DNA from: Actibacterium ureilyticum | Lineage (GTDB): Bacteria > Pseudomonadota > Alphaproteobacteria > Rhodobacterales > Rhodobacteraceae | DNA: 64,000 bases | Assembly (NCBI RefSeq): GCF_002285435.1 | Contig: NZ_NSBT01000026.1 | Location: 553,764 to 617,763, forward strand | Direction: 5' to 3' | Shown here: positions 1 to 8,025 of the stretch, piece after piece | Layout: the number at the start of each line of letters is the position of its first letter | How positions within the stretch are numbered: position 1 is the stretch's first letter | Made by a program: the position numbers and the translations under genes | The notes under the pieces: model-generated | Databases searched by the model: none | What the model saw: only the letters and a program-made list of their open reading frames with translations | What the model was told of the DNA's origin: nothing

Positions 1-475
1 CGGAGATCCCGGTGTCGTCATTGCTGATCGCCACCACGGGGACGTTGTATTTCTTGACCAGCGGCAACACCAGTTCCAGCCGGTCTTCCTCGCCCGTGAC
101 GGAGTTCAGCAGCGGACGGCCCTGCGCGGCCTCGAGCCCCGCTTCCAAAGCGCCGGGGACCGAGCTGTCGATGCAGAGCGGCACATCGGTCAGACCCTGC
201 ACCAGGTCGATCATCTGGCGCATCAGCGGCGGTTCGGTCTCGTTCGGGTTGGGGTTCGAGTTGTAAACTACGCCGGCATTCACATCCAGCACCTGCGCGC
301 CACAGGCGACCTGTTCCAGCGCGTCTTTCTCGACGGTGGAAAAATCGCCCGCTTCCAGCTCGGCGGCCAGTTTCTTGCGGCCCGTGGGGTTGATCCGCTC
401 GCCGATCACGCAGAACGGCTCGTCAAAGCCGATGGTGACGGTCTGGGTCTTGGATTCGACGACGGTGCGGGTCAT
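1..475 (-). CDS. methyltetrahydrofolate:corrinoid methyltransferase, methyl-THF module of a split methionine synthase (partial)
   Basis: The first 158 codons are visible and the 3' end lies outside the window. The product is a pterin-binding TIM barrel of the MeTr/MetH methyl-THF domain class, which passes the methyl group of 5-methyl-THF to a corrinoid protein. Visible motifs are GERINPTGRKK near residue 26, LDVNAG, CIDSS and NSVTG, the usual strand-end signatures of this barrel. The ATG at 475 overlaps the stop of the upstream HAD gene as ATGA, so the two are translationally coupled. With a MetF-like gene in the same operon and corrinoid and homocysteine modules at 36.6-40.3 kb, it is best read as one third of a split MetH. 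A catabolic C1 methyltransferase is the alternative. Confidence 0.85.
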   Translation of the reverse strand, partial: MTRTVVESKTQTVTIGFDEPFCVIGERINPTGRKKLAAELEAGDFSTVEKDALEQVACGAQVLDVNAGVVYNSNPNPNETEPPLMRQMIDLVQGLTDVPLCIDSSVPGALEAGLEAAQGRPLLNSVTGEEDRLELVLPLVKKYNVPVVAISNDDTGIS

Positions 476-1131
476 TGGGGGGCTCCTTCATGGCTTGCCA
501 GGATGTCCGGCAAGGCGGGGTCTGTGAAATCGCGGATCGACACATGCGCGCCTGCGTCCAGCAGGGCGCCATCGTCCAGCGACGATCGGATGCCGACCGT
601 CAGCGCGCCCGCCGCACGGGCCGCGCGGATGCCCGAGGGGCTGTCCTCGAACGCGATGCAGTCGGTCGCGGCCACGCCCAACAGGCGCATGGCGGTCAGA
701 TAGGGTTCGGGGTCGGGCTTGCCGCGCGCGCATTCCTCGCCGATGACCAATGTCTCCACATGGGCGCGCAGGCCGGTCGCGGTCAGCATCGCCTCGGCAT
801 TGGGGCGCATGGCGTTCGTGACCACCGCCACGGGCCATTGGCTTTCGACCGCGCGCTTCAGAAACGCGGGCGCGCCGGGCATCGCCGGATAGGGGCGGGG
901 CAGGCGGCGGCGGAACTCGGCCTCTTTCGCCTCGGACAGGGCCTGGGGGTCGGGCTCATTGGGCAGGAACTGCCGGAAGATATCGACATTCAGCCGCCCG
1001 TGGACGTGGTTCATGTAAAACCCGTCATCCATGCGCAGCCCGCGCGCGGTCCACAGATCGCGAAAGACGGCTTCGTGAATAGGGTCACTATTCAGAAGCG
1101 TGCCATCGAGATCAAAGAGCAGCGCGGGCAT
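472..1131 (-). CDS. HAD-superfamily phosphatase, beta-phosphoglucomutase-like subfamily
   Basis: This is a 219-residue cytosolic HAD hydrolase. Motif I is FDLDGTLLNSD at the N-terminus with both catalytic aspartates; motif II is in VVTNAMRPN, and the acidic motif is FEDSPSGIRAA. A helical cap lies between motifs I and II, typical of the phosphoglycolate phosphatase or phosphoglucomutase-like group. It starts 6 bp after the MetF-like gene and ends in an ATGA overlap with the methyl-THF methyltransferase, so it belongs to the same operon. The substrate cannot be read from sequence. Its place among C1 genes suggests a housecleaning role for a phosphorylated metabolite, which is inference. Confidence 0.85.
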   Translation of the reverse strand: MPALLFDLDGTLLNSDPIHEAVFRDLWTARGLRMDDGFYMNHVHGRLNVDIFRQFLPNEPDPQALSEAKEAEFRRRLPRPYPAMPGAPAFLKRAVESQWPVAVVTNAMRPNAEAMLTATGLRAHVETLVIGEECARGKPDPEPYLTAMRLLGVAATDCIAFEDSPSGIRAARAAGALTVGIRSSLDDGALLDAGAHVSIRDFTDPALPDILASHEGAPQ

Positions 1132-1137
1132 GATGGA

Positions 1138-2067
1138 TCAGCCCGCCTGTGCCGCGGGCACGGCCGAGGCCCCGCCATGTTCGATGGCCCAGGCGGCGTT
1201 GGTCTTGATGCCGCCCAGGGGGAAGAAATGCACCCGTTCGATGTTGAAATCGGGGTTGGCGGCCTTGTGCGCGGCCAGATCGGCGACGAATTCCGTCGGC
1301 TCGAACGGCAGGACCAGCTTGGTCACGTCGCGCGCACGTTTCTGCAGCACCTTCAGGCTGGGGCCGACACCGCAGGCGATGGCGAATTTGACCAGCGTCT
1401 GCAGCTTGGCGGGACCGGCCACGCCGATATGGATCGGCAGGTCGATGCCCTCGGCCCGCAGGCGGTCGGCCCAGGCGATGACCGGCTTGGCCTCGAACGC
1501 GAACTGGGTGGCCAGCGCCATCTGTGCATCGGTGGTATCGCTGAATTTCTGCTTCCAGCGCAGCGCGTCCATGACGTTCCGGTCGCCGCCCTTGGGGTCG
1601 ATATCCTTGTTGCCCTCGGGGTGGCCCGCCACATGCAGCCGGGTGAAGCCCGCCTTGTCGAAAAGCCCGGTTTCCAGAAGCTGGATCGAGCTGTGGAAAT
1701 CCCCGTGCGGCTGGGCGACGCCACCGGCCAGCAGCAGCGCCTGGGTCACGCCCGCTTCGCCCTGATACATGGCGATCCAGTTTTCCAGCGTCGCCGCGTC
1801 CTTGATGATCCGTGCCGGAAAATGCGGCATCACCGCATAGCCTTCGCCCGCCAACCGCTTGGCCGTGGCGACCATGTCGGCGATATCCGTGCCCTCGATA
1901 TGGGCGATATAGACGCGGGTTCCTGCGGGCAGAAGTTCGCGGAAATCCTCGACCTTTTGCGCGGTGCGGGGCATCACTTCGATCGAATAGCCATCCAGAA
2001 ATGCCTCGACCGCGCCACTGCGCGGCGCGGGGCCATCATCGCGTTTCTTGAACTGCAGCAGAGCCAT
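1138..2067 (-). CDS. methylenetetrahydrofolate reductase-like protein (MetF family)
   Basis: A 309-residue protein resembling the flavin-dependent 5,10-methylene-THF reductase family, which makes 5-methyl-THF for methionine synthesis. Features include SIEVMPRTAQKVEDF near the N-terminus, the VMPHFPARIIKD segment, LLLAGGVAQPHGDF and the barrel segment HIGVAGPAKLQTL. The start at 2067 (MALLQFKKRD) is preferred over the longer frame to 2103 because GGAG precedes it and it avoids overlapping the upstream gene. It sits between a virulence-factor-like protein and the HAD gene and supplies methyl-THF for the methyltransferase at the end of the operon. It is somewhat divergent from classical MetF, so a related C1-folate reductase remains possible. 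Confidence 0.8.
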   Translation of the reverse strand: MALLQFKKRDDGPAPRSGAVEAFLDGYSIEVMPRTAQKVEDFRELLPAGTRVYIAHIEGTDIADMVATAKRLAGEGYAVMPHFPARIIKDAATLENWIAMYQGEAGVTQALLLAGGVAQPHGDFHSSIQLLETGLFDKAGFTRLHVAGHPEGNKDIDPKGGDRNVMDALRWKQKFSDTTDAQMALATQFAFEAKPVIAWADRLRAEGIDLPIHIGVAGPAKLQTLVKFAIACGVGPSLKVLQKRARDVTKLVLPFEPTEFVADLAAHKAANPDFNIERVHFFPLGGIKTNAAWAIEHGGASAVPAAQAG

Positions 2068-2093
2068 CGTGGTCTCCAATAGGTTGCGAAAAG

Positions 2094-2390
2094 TCACGTC
2101 CATCCGGAATTGGCAATCAGCGCTTTCAGCCGCTCATCGTCGAACTCGCGGTCCAGCCGGGCGGCTTCGGCATCGGCCACCGCCGCGTCCTCGCCCTCGA
2201 TACTGACCGGGGCGGCCTTGCGCCATTCGGCCAGATAGGCATCGGTGTCGCGTGCGCCGACCTTCATCGCGCAGCGGTCGATGGCCTGTTCGAACCGTTC
2301 GGGCAGCACCCGCTTGGTGCCACGGCGCCCCTTGCCGACAATGACCTGCGCGGGGATGTCGCGCCAATAGACGATCGTGACATCGGGCAT
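2094..2390 (-). CDS. virulence-factor-like small protein (probable PF13769-type domain)
   Basis: A 98-residue soluble protein beginning MPDVTIVYWRDIPAQVIV, with a basic segment GKGRRGTKRVL and an acidic C-terminal half. It resembles the short 'virulence factor' domain proteins that accompany MetF-like genes in alphaproteobacteria. It is the first gene of the C1 operon, 26 bp ahead of the MetF-like start, and diverges from ppx. The name is historical and no virulence role is implied. The family match is from memory of the pattern, and the molecular function is unknown. Confidence 0.65.
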   Translation of the reverse strand: MPDVTIVYWRDIPAQVIVGKGRRGTKRVLPERFEQAIDRCAMKVGARDTDAYLAEWRKAAPVSIEGEDAAVADAEAARLDREFDDERLKALIANSGWT

Positions 2391-2649
2391 GGGCTGATTC
2401 CTTTGGTTTCCGTTTCTGCTTTCTACGCGCCGTCGGTCCGTGCGCGGTGACGGATTTCGACATCATAACGCGATCCTGCGACGTTTCGCGCGCCCAGACC
2501 TAAGCCAGTTGCGCCGCTGCGGCCAGATGCGGGGGGCTGAAATCTTCTCAAGATCATTATGCAGAATGCCGGGATCGGCGGCGCGCGCCCTTGTCAGAAC
2601 CGGTATCCGAGATTACTCTTTATCCCAAGTTCAGATGGAGGGCGTGACA

Positions 2650-3762
2650 ATGGCGCCCAAGCGTCCCAAAGGTGCGGGCGCGTTCCCGAAACCGGTTGAG
2701 ACCCCTGCACCGAAAAGCCCCGATCCGGCGGAACTGTATGCCGCGCTGGATCTGGGCACAAACAGTTGCCGCATGCTGATCGCCCAACCCAAGGGCAGTC
2801 AGTTTCATGTGGTGGACAGCTTTTCGCGCTCGGTCCAGCTGGGCGCGGGGCTGGAAACGTCCGGCCGGATGAGCCGGACCTCGATCTCACGCTCGGTTCA
2901 GGCCTTGCGGATCTGTCGTGGCAAGCTGGAAAAGCACCGGGTCAAGCGGATGCGCCTTGTCGCGACCGAGGCCTGTCGGCGCGCGCGTAACTCGGCCGAT
3001 TTCCTGAACCGGGTGAAGCGCGAGACCGGCCTGCAGCTGGACATCATCGAGCCCGAGGAAGAGGCCCGCCTGGCCGTGGTGTCCTGTGCGCCGCTGGTGA
3101 GCACGCGGACCGAACAGTTGCTGGTGGTCGATATCGGCGGCGGCTCGACCGAGCTGGTCTGGATCGACCTGAGCGCGGTGCCGCGTTCCGACCGCCCGCG
3201 CGCGATCATGCGGCTGCATGCGGGGTTCCACCCGCCCGAAAGCCCGTTTCCCGCCGCCAAGGTCGTGGACTGGATCAGCGTGCCGCTGGGTGTGGCGACG
3301 CTGAAGGACCAGTTCCGCGATGTCGAGGATGACGCGGCCCGCTTTGCCCTGATGAGTTGGTTTTTCGAGGAGAACCTGGCCGATTTCTCTCCTTACGCCC
3401 ATGAACAGGCGCGCGAGGGGTTCCAGATCATCGGCACCAGCGGCACCGTCACCACCGTGGCCGCCAGCCATCTGGGGCTGAAACGCTATGATCGGAACAA
3501 GGTCGATGGGCTGCGCATGACCAGCGACCAGATCGACCAGGTGATCCGCGGTTACCTGATGATGGGCCCCGAGGGGCGGCGCAACGACCCGCGCATCGGG
3601 CGCGACCGTCATGCGCTGATCATGTCGGGCGCCGCGATCCTTCAGGCGCTGATGCGGGTTTGGCCCACCGACCGCCTGTCGGTCGCCGATCGCGGCCTGC
3701 GCGAGGGGCTGCTTTACGCCCAGATGACCGCCGATGGCGTGCTGGAGGACGGGCCGTTCTGA
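2650..3762 (+). CDS. ppx: Ppx/GppA family phosphatase
   Basis: A 370-residue member of the exopolyphosphatase/guanosine pentaphosphate phosphatase family with an actin-like ASKHA fold. The phosphate-1 motif is YAALDLGTNSCRMLI near residue 31, phosphate-2 is VVDIGGGSTELVWID, and the adenosine-like motif is IGTSGTVTTVAASHL. The start at 2650 is chosen because GGAGGG lies 7 bp upstream and the conserved fold begins about 30 residues later; the frame opens at 2440. The stop overlaps the next ATG (TGATG), coupling it to an unexpected tail-tube gene and then rlmE. Ppx versus GppA activity cannot be separated from sequence. Confidence 0.9.
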   Translation: MAPKRPKGAGAFPKPVETPAPKSPDPAELYAALDLGTNSCRMLIAQPKGSQFHVVDSFSRSVQLGAGLETSGRMSRTSISRSVQALRICRGKLEKHRVKRMRLVATEACRRARNSADFLNRVKRETGLQLDIIEPEEEARLAVVSCAPLVSTRTEQLLVVDIGGGSTELVWIDLSAVPRSDRPRAIMRLHAGFHPPESPFPAAKVVDWISVPLGVATLKDQFRDVEDDAARFALMSWFFEENLADFSPYAHEQAREGFQIIGTSGTVTTVAASHLGLKRYDRNKVDGLRMTSDQIDQVIRGYLMMGPEGRRNDPRIGRDRHALIMSGAAILQALMRVWPTDRLSVADRGLREGLLYAQMTADGVLEDGPF

Positions 3763-4229
3763 TGGGCGATGACGGGACATCGCAGGCCGCGCCGGTCTGG
3801 CCCAAGCCCAGATTTCATTTCGTCGTGTCCTGGGATGATGTCGAAATGCAGTTCAGCGAGGTCAGCGGGCTGGACGCTGAGAGCCATCCGGTAGAATACC
3901 GCGCAGGCGATGCGCCGGCGTTTTCCAAGGTCAGGATGCCCGGGATGAAGCAATCCGGAAACCTCACGATGAGGCGCGGGATCTGCACCAGGGGTGCCGC
4001 GATTTTCGACTGGTTTGCCGACATCAAGATGAACAGGATCAAACGCAAGGCATTGACCATTTCCCTGATGGATGAAAGGGGCAGTCCGACAATGGTCTGG
4101 CAGGTCGACAATGCGTTCCCGGTCAAGGTGACGGGCACCGACCTGAAGGCCGAAGGCAACGAGATTGCCGTTGAAAGCATCGAGATCGCCCATGAGGGGC
4201 TGACGATCGTCAACGGCCGGGGCGGATAG
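3762..4229 (+). CDS. orphan phage tail-tube protein, T4 gp19-like
   Basis: A 155-residue protein matching the gp19-like tail tube family, the inner tube subunit of contractile phage tails, tailocins and extracellular injection systems. The hallmark pattern is present: RFHFVVSWDDVEMQFSEVSGL near residue 17, then a YRAGD loop, FSKVRMPGMKQSGNLTMRRG, and a C-terminal half ending VESIEIAHEGLTIV. No sheath, baseplate or other tail gene is nearby. It is spliced between ppx (TGATG overlap) and rlmE (stop TAG directly followed by ATG). Five AGG arginine codons occur in a short stretch, unlike the neighbours, which suggests recent acquisition. Confidence 0.85.
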   Translation: MGDDGTSQAAPVWPKPRFHFVVSWDDVEMQFSEVSGLDAESHPVEYRAGDAPAFSKVRMPGMKQSGNLTMRRGICTRGAAIFDWFADIKMNRIKRKALTISLMDERGSPTMVWQVDNAFPVKVTGTDLKAEGNEIAVESIEIAHEGLTIVNGRGG

Positions 4230-4943
4230 ATGACAAAGAAGACATCCGGGCGCGGACAGCGCGATTTGCGGGTCAAGGTGAAGTCGGCGCGGGGGCGCAA
4301 GCTCAGCTCGACCCGGTGGCTGGAACGGCAGTTGAACGACCCTTATGTGAAACGCGCCCAGGCCGAGGGCTATCGCGGGCGCGCGGCGTTCAAGATCCTG
4401 GAGCTGGACGACAAGTACCGCTTTCTGGTGCCCGGCGCGCGGGTGGTCGATCTGGGCTGTGCGCCCGGCGGCTGGTGTCAGGTCGCGGTCAAGCGGGTGA
4501 ATGCCCTGGGCGAAAAGCCGGGCAAGGCCGTGGGTACCGTTCTGGGCGTCGACCTGCAAGAGGTCGAACCGATTGCCGGGGCCGAGACCCATCAGCTGGA
4601 TTTCATGGAAGACGACGCCGACGAGAAGGTCAAGGCATGGCTGGGCGGCAAGGCCGATGTGGTCATGAGCGACATGGCCGCCGCCAGTTCCGGTCACAAG
4701 CAGACCGACCACCTGCGCATCATCGCGCTGTGCGAGGCCGCGGCCTATTTCGCCTTCGACGTGCTGGAAGAGGGCGGCACATTCGTGGCCAAGGTGCTGG
4801 CCGGCGGGGCCGAGGGCGAGTTGCAGAAGCTGTTGAAACAGCGCTTTGCCAAGGTCGCCAACGTCAAGCCGCCCGCCAGCCGGTCGGACAGTTCGGAGAA
4901 ATTCGTGGTCGCCACGGGCTTTCGCGATCTGCCCTCAGCGTGA
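4230..4943 (+). CDS. rlmE: 23S rRNA (uridine-2'-O)-methyltransferase RlmE (FtsJ)
   Basis: A 237-residue SAM-dependent RrmJ/FtsJ-fold enzyme that 2'-O-methylates U2552 of 23S rRNA late in 50S assembly. Lys55 in [14 protein letters not shown] begins the K-D-K-E catalytic tetrad; the SAM loop is [15 protein letters not shown]; the catalytic Asp lies in VVMSDMAA, Lys in FVAKVLAG and Glu in [11 protein letters not shown] basic N-terminal extension ([23 protein letters not shown]) is usual in alphaproteobacteria. It starts immediately after the tail-tube stop and its 3' end overlaps the convergent sigma factor gene by 9 bp. Confidence 0.95.
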   Translation: MTKKTSGRGQRDLRVKVKSARGRKLSSTRWLERQLNDPYVKRAQAEGYRGRAAFKILELDDKYRFLVPGARVVDLGCAPGGWCQVAVKRVNALGEKPGKAVGTVLGVDLQEVEPIAGAETHQLDFMEDDADEKVKAWLGGKADVVMSDMAAASSGHKQTDHLRIIALCEAAAYFAFDVLEEGGTFVAKVLAGGAEGELQKLLKQRFAKVANVKPPASRSDSSEKFVVATGFRDLPSA

Positions 4944-5453
4944 TGTGGCGGGCGCCGGGTCGGGTTCGACCAGCGCCTGTACCGCGCCGCCATCGGGCAG
5001 GTCGAATTCCGCCCGAAGCCGTGCCCGCGCCCGCGCCAGCCGCGAGGTGACGGTGCCCACCGGCAGATGCATCCGCTGCGCCAGCGCGGCATAGCTGTCG
5101 GCCCCGTCCAGCCACGCGCGCAGCAGCACCGCCTGTTCCGGCGGCAGCCGGTCGATGGCGGCCAGAACCTCGGCGCAGGCGATGCGGGGCAGGGCGGCGC
5201 CCGGCGTCGCGACCGGCGGGGCCTGGTCCAGCGGCGTGTCGCGCTGGCACGGGCGGCGGCTGGCATTGCGCAAGGTCGTCATCACATAGGGCCTCAGCGC
5301 CCCGATGGGCGCGCCGCGATCGATCTGGCGCAGCACCTGCAACAGCGCGTCCTGCATCAGGTCATCGGCGCTGTCGCGGTCCGGGGCCAGGATCCGGGCC
5401 AGTTTCTGCAGATCCGGAAGAAGACGCATCAGCGCCTCGGCGTCATGGGTCAT
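4935..5453 (-). CDS. ECF-type RNA polymerase sigma factor
   Basis: A 172-residue sigma-70 family factor with region 2 ([23 protein letters not shown]) and region 4 ([15 protein letters not shown] followed by a [23 protein letters not shown] helix-turn-helix), as in extracytoplasmic-function sigma factors. The ATG at 5453 is preceded by GGAGGG, so the longer open frame upstream is discarded. No anti-sigma gene is adjacent. The divergent neighbour is a secreted EF-hand protein, which could be a target or sensor partner, but no clear promoter motif was recognised between them. Confidence 0.9.
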   Translation of the reverse strand: MTHDAEALMRLLPDLQKLARILAPDRDSADDLMQDALLQVLRQIDRGAPIGALRPYVMTTLRNASRRPCQRDTPLDQAPPVATPGAALPRIACAEVLAAIDRLPPEQAVLLRAWLDGADSYAALAQRMHLPVGTVTSRLARARARLRAEFDLPDGGAVQALVEPDPAPATSR

Positions 5454-5693
5454 GATACCCTCCAATCGCGCGTGGGGGGAATGTCTGCATCGGCCCGGCG
5501 GGCGGCAAGGGGGTCTGCACAAATTCTGTGCAATCCCGGCGGGAAGCCGCCCGCCCGCATTCGCCATTTCGGCAAGGCGCCGCGCGTTCGCGGCGCGGGC
5601 CGCGGCGGCGGGATTTTTCGGCCCGCTGAGCGCTCTTGTTTCCTGAAGGCGCGGGTTTTCCCGTCTTCTCAACCTGAAACAGGAGATTGAGAT

Positions 5694-5927
5694 ATGAAAT
5701 CCATGATCGCTATGACCGCAGCCCTGCTGGCAACTGCCGTGACCGCATCGGCGGCAACGCTGGATGCCGACGGCGATGGCAGCGTGTCCTTCGAAGAGAT
5801 GCTGGCGGTCTATCCCGACACGACCGCGGAAACCTTTGCCACGATCGACACCGATGCCGATGGCATGGTCAGCGAGTCTGAGCTGACAGCCGCTGTCGAG
5901 GCCGGCCTCGTGCCCGCCAACGGCTGA
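5694..5927 (+). CDS. small exported EF-hand protein
   Basis: A 77-residue protein with an N-terminal signal peptide (MKSMIAMTAALLATAVTASA) and two EF-hand loops. Loop 1 spans residues 24-35 with D24, D26, D28, S30, S32 and E35 at calcium-ligand positions. Loop 2 spans 52-63 with D52, D54, D56, S60 and E63. AGGAG precedes the ATG. It would be a periplasmic calcium-binding protein of unknown partner. It is divergent from the ECF sigma gene and followed by strong stem-loops. Confidence 0.85.
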   Translation: MKSMIAMTAALLATAVTASAATLDADGDGSVSFEEMLAVYPDTTAETFATIDTDADGMVSESELTAAVEAGLVPANG

Positions 5928-5979
5928 TCCCTGTCGCGACAGGGATAGAAGGTCCCGCCCCCCAGACGGGGCCTTCTTC
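5928..5979. terminator. two adjacent stem-loops between convergent genes
   Basis: A perfect 18-bp palindrome (TCCCTGTCGCGACAGGGA, 5928-5945) is followed by an 11-bp stem at 5947-5979 (AGAAGGTCCCG paired with CGGGGCCTTCT, one G-U). It sits between the EF-hand gene and the convergent 71-residue protein gene and probably ends transcription from both sides. Confidence 0.7.
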
Positions 5980-5990
5980 TATTGCGCGGC

Positions 5991-6206
5991 TCAGGTCTCT
6001 CTCCCCAACCCTCTGAGCCGCGCATGTAGCGCCCCGGCCTGGGGCGTACCGGTTTCCAGCGCATAGACATAGGCGAAGGTCAGGAAATAGGCCCGCGCAT
6101 CGGCGTCGGGCGCGGCCTGGGCTGCTTCGGTGTAAAGTGTGACCAGCGCCCTGCGGTCGCGATCCCGGTGGGCGTCCAGAATGGCCTGATCCAGCGCCCG
6201 GCTCAT
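5991..6206 (-). CDS. small helical protein co-transcribed with Rieske oxygenase
   Basis: A 71-residue all-helical, TPR-like sequence (MSRALDQAIL start; YTEAAQAAPDADARAYFLTFAYVYALETG). Its ATG at 6206 overlaps the stop of the Rieske oxygenase as ATGA, so it is translationally coupled. The function is not recognised. The tight coupling suggests a partner or stability role for the oxygenase or its substrate pathway. Confidence 0.75.
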   Translation of the reverse strand: MSRALDQAILDAHRDRDRRALVTLYTEAAQAAPDADARAYFLTFAYVYALETGTPQAGALHARLRGLGRET

Positions 6207-7357
6207 GCCCCGTCGCGATGGGCGTCGATGCGCGCTGCCGCCCAGGCGTGAAAGCAATGGGTCGGCCCATCCATCGCGGGCGAAAACCGCCCGCCGTCGA
6301 AATGCGGGCCGTGACGGCCGCGCTGCATCCCCTCGACCACGAAGATGTCTTCTTTGAACACGGTTTTCCACTGGGCGCTGTTGGCGTGTTTCAGCGCCGG
6401 GTCCTCGTCCGGTGTGGCGTAATACAGGTGGATCTGTTCCAGCGTTTCCTCGGGGCCCTGGGGCATCAGCAGGATCGCGAAGGCATGGTCGCGATGCACC
6501 CCCATCAGCACATTGGGATAGATCGCCAGATATTCTGCGGCGGTGTCCCATTGCGCGGACAGGTCCGCGAAATCGGTGAATGTGCCGCCCTCCGCGCCGG
6601 TCAGCTGGCGATAGACCCGTGTGCCCTGACCGGAAAAGGCGCCGGGCGCTTCGATGTTATAGTGATCCTCGAGCCGGGAATAGCTGTTCAGCCCGGGATG
6701 CACCCAGGGCAGGTGATAGCTTTCGCAGTAATTCTCGACCGCCAGTTTCCAGTTGCAGCGCACCCGCAGGTCGAACTGCGAACCCGCGCCGCCATGGTGC
6801 AGCGGGCGGTCGAAATCGGCCCAGCGGGTCATCGCATCGGCCATGGCGACCTCGAACGGCGGGGCGGTGCCGTCGACATTCACGAAGATCACGTCGCGCC
6901 AGACATGGGACGGGATCTCGATCAGGCCCAGCTGGTCGCGGTCGATATCGGGGTGGATGTTCCGGCCCGGGCCGCCCACATGCGGGGTCGCGACCAGACG
7001 GCCATCGGTGCCATAGCACCAGCTGTGATAGGGGCAGCGGATCGCGCCCTCGACCCGGCGGGGCGTGTCGACCAGGATCATCCCGCGATGGCGGCAGGTG
7101 TTCTGGTACACCCGCACCCGGGCCGCCCTGTCGCGGACAAGCAGCAGTGGCACGCCCAGGAAATCCACCGGTTTCGCGTCGCCCGGTTCGGGGATGGCGG
7201 CCGCCACGTCCAGCCCCGCCCAGGCGCCGAACAGCAGCGCGGTGCGTTCCCGATCAAAGGTGGCGGGGTCGGTGTAATGCGCGTTGGGCAGCCCGCGGGC
7301 GCGGTTTACCGGCTGCCGGACCGCGCCCAGATCGTCGCTGCGGGATGTGTCGGGCAT
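6203..7357 (-). CDS. Rieske non-haem iron oxygenase, alpha subunit (SRPBCC type)
   Basis: A 384-residue ring-hydroxylating oxygenase alpha-subunit homologue. The Rieske [2Fe-2S] ligands are C88, H90, C108 and H111 in CRHRG and CPYHSWCYG. The mononuclear iron site is in NYCESYHLPWVHP, giving the two His ligands. Size and motifs resemble the group that demethylates or hydroxylates quaternary amines (glycine betaine, carnitine or stachydrine oxygenases), but the substrate is not decidable here. No reductase subunit gene is adjacent, so electron transfer must come from elsewhere. It forms a two-gene unit with the 71-residue protein. Confidence 0.9.
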   Translation of the reverse strand: MPDTSRSDDLGAVRQPVNRARGLPNAHYTDPATFDRERTALLFGAWAGLDVAAAIPEPGDAKPVDFLGVPLLLVRDRAARVRVYQNTCRHRGMILVDTPRRVEGAIRCPYHSWCYGTDGRLVATPHVGGPGRNIHPDIDRDQLGLIEIPSHVWRDVIFVNVDGTAPPFEVAMADAMTRWADFDRPLHHGGAGSQFDLRVRCNWKLAVENYCESYHLPWVHPGLNSYSRLEDHYNIEAPGAFSGQGTRVYRQLTGAEGGTFTDFADLSAQWDTAAEYLAIYPNVLMGVHRDHAFAILLMPQGPEETLEQIHLYYATPDEDPALKHANSAQWKTVFKEDIFVVEGMQRGRHGPHFDGGRFSPAMDGPTHCFHAWAAARIDAHRDGA

Positions 7358-7449
7358 GGGTCACCTGTGGTTCTGGTGACCAGCCTAGGGGCCGCGCGGG
7401 CGGCGCTTCTTGTCCCACAGCGACCTGTCCGGGGCGGCGCGGGTCGGTT

Positions 7450-8010
7450 TCAGACGCCGCGCGACAGGGCGGCGACGCCGGTGCGGGCCATCTCGATCAA
7501 GCCCAGCGGGCGCATCAGCTCGGCGAAGGCGTCGATCTTGGCGCTGGTGCCGGTCAGCTCGAAGACGAAGCTTTCCAGCGTGCTGTCGACCGCATTGGCG
7601 CGGAAGATATCGGCCAGGCGCAGCGCCTCGACCCGCTTGTCGCCGCTGCCCTTGACCTTGAACAGAGCCAGTTCGCGTTCCACCGCGGGGCCTTCGACGG
7701 TCAGGTCATGCACATCATGCACCGGCACGATCCGGCCCAGCTGGGCCTTGATCTGTTCGATCACCGCAGGCGTGCCGGTGGTGACGATGGTGATGCGGCT
7801 CAGGTGGCCCTCGTGGTCGACCTCGGCCACGGTCAGGCTTTCGATGTTATAGCCGCGCCCCGAAAACAGCCCGATCACGCGGGCCAGCACGCCGGCCTCG
7901 TTATCGACCAGCACCGCCAGTGTGTGCACCTCTTCGACATCCGAATGCGGATCGCGCAGGTCATAGGCGGAATGGCGCGACGTGCCTTTTTGGATCTGGA
8001 GTGGCGACAT
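7450..8010 (-). CDS. ilvH: acetolactate synthase small (regulatory) subunit
   Basis: A 186-residue regulatory subunit of acetohydroxyacid synthase, the first common step of Val/Leu/Ile synthesis. The N-terminal ACT domain reads HTLAVLVDNEAGVLARVIGL then GYNIESLTVAEVD, and the conserved C-terminal domain contains RELALFKVKG and RANAVDSTLESFVFELTG. Feedback by valine is known for the family. It lies 3' of ilvB, but a glycosyltransferase-like gene is inserted between them. Also named ilvN in some annotations. Confidence 0.95.
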   Translation of the reverse strand: MSPLQIQKGTSRHSAYDLRDPHSDVEEVHTLAVLVDNEAGVLARVIGLFSGRGYNIESLTVAEVDHEGHLSRITIVTTGTPAVIEQIKAQLGRIVPVHDVHDLTVEGPAVERELALFKVKGSGDKRVEALRLADIFRANAVDSTLESFVFELTGTSAKIDAFAELMRPLGLIEMARTGVAALSRGV

Positions 8011-8025
8011 GTCTCTGTCCTCGTT

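Noticed and set aside
475..2082. 535-codon open frame on the plus strand over the HAD and MetF-like genes
   Set aside because: Shadow of high-GC genes on the other strand; its translation has no domain and the minus frames have clear motifs.
2391..2649. SAM or cobalamin riboswitch before the C1 operon
   Set aside because: No conserved core of either class was recognised in the divergent interval.
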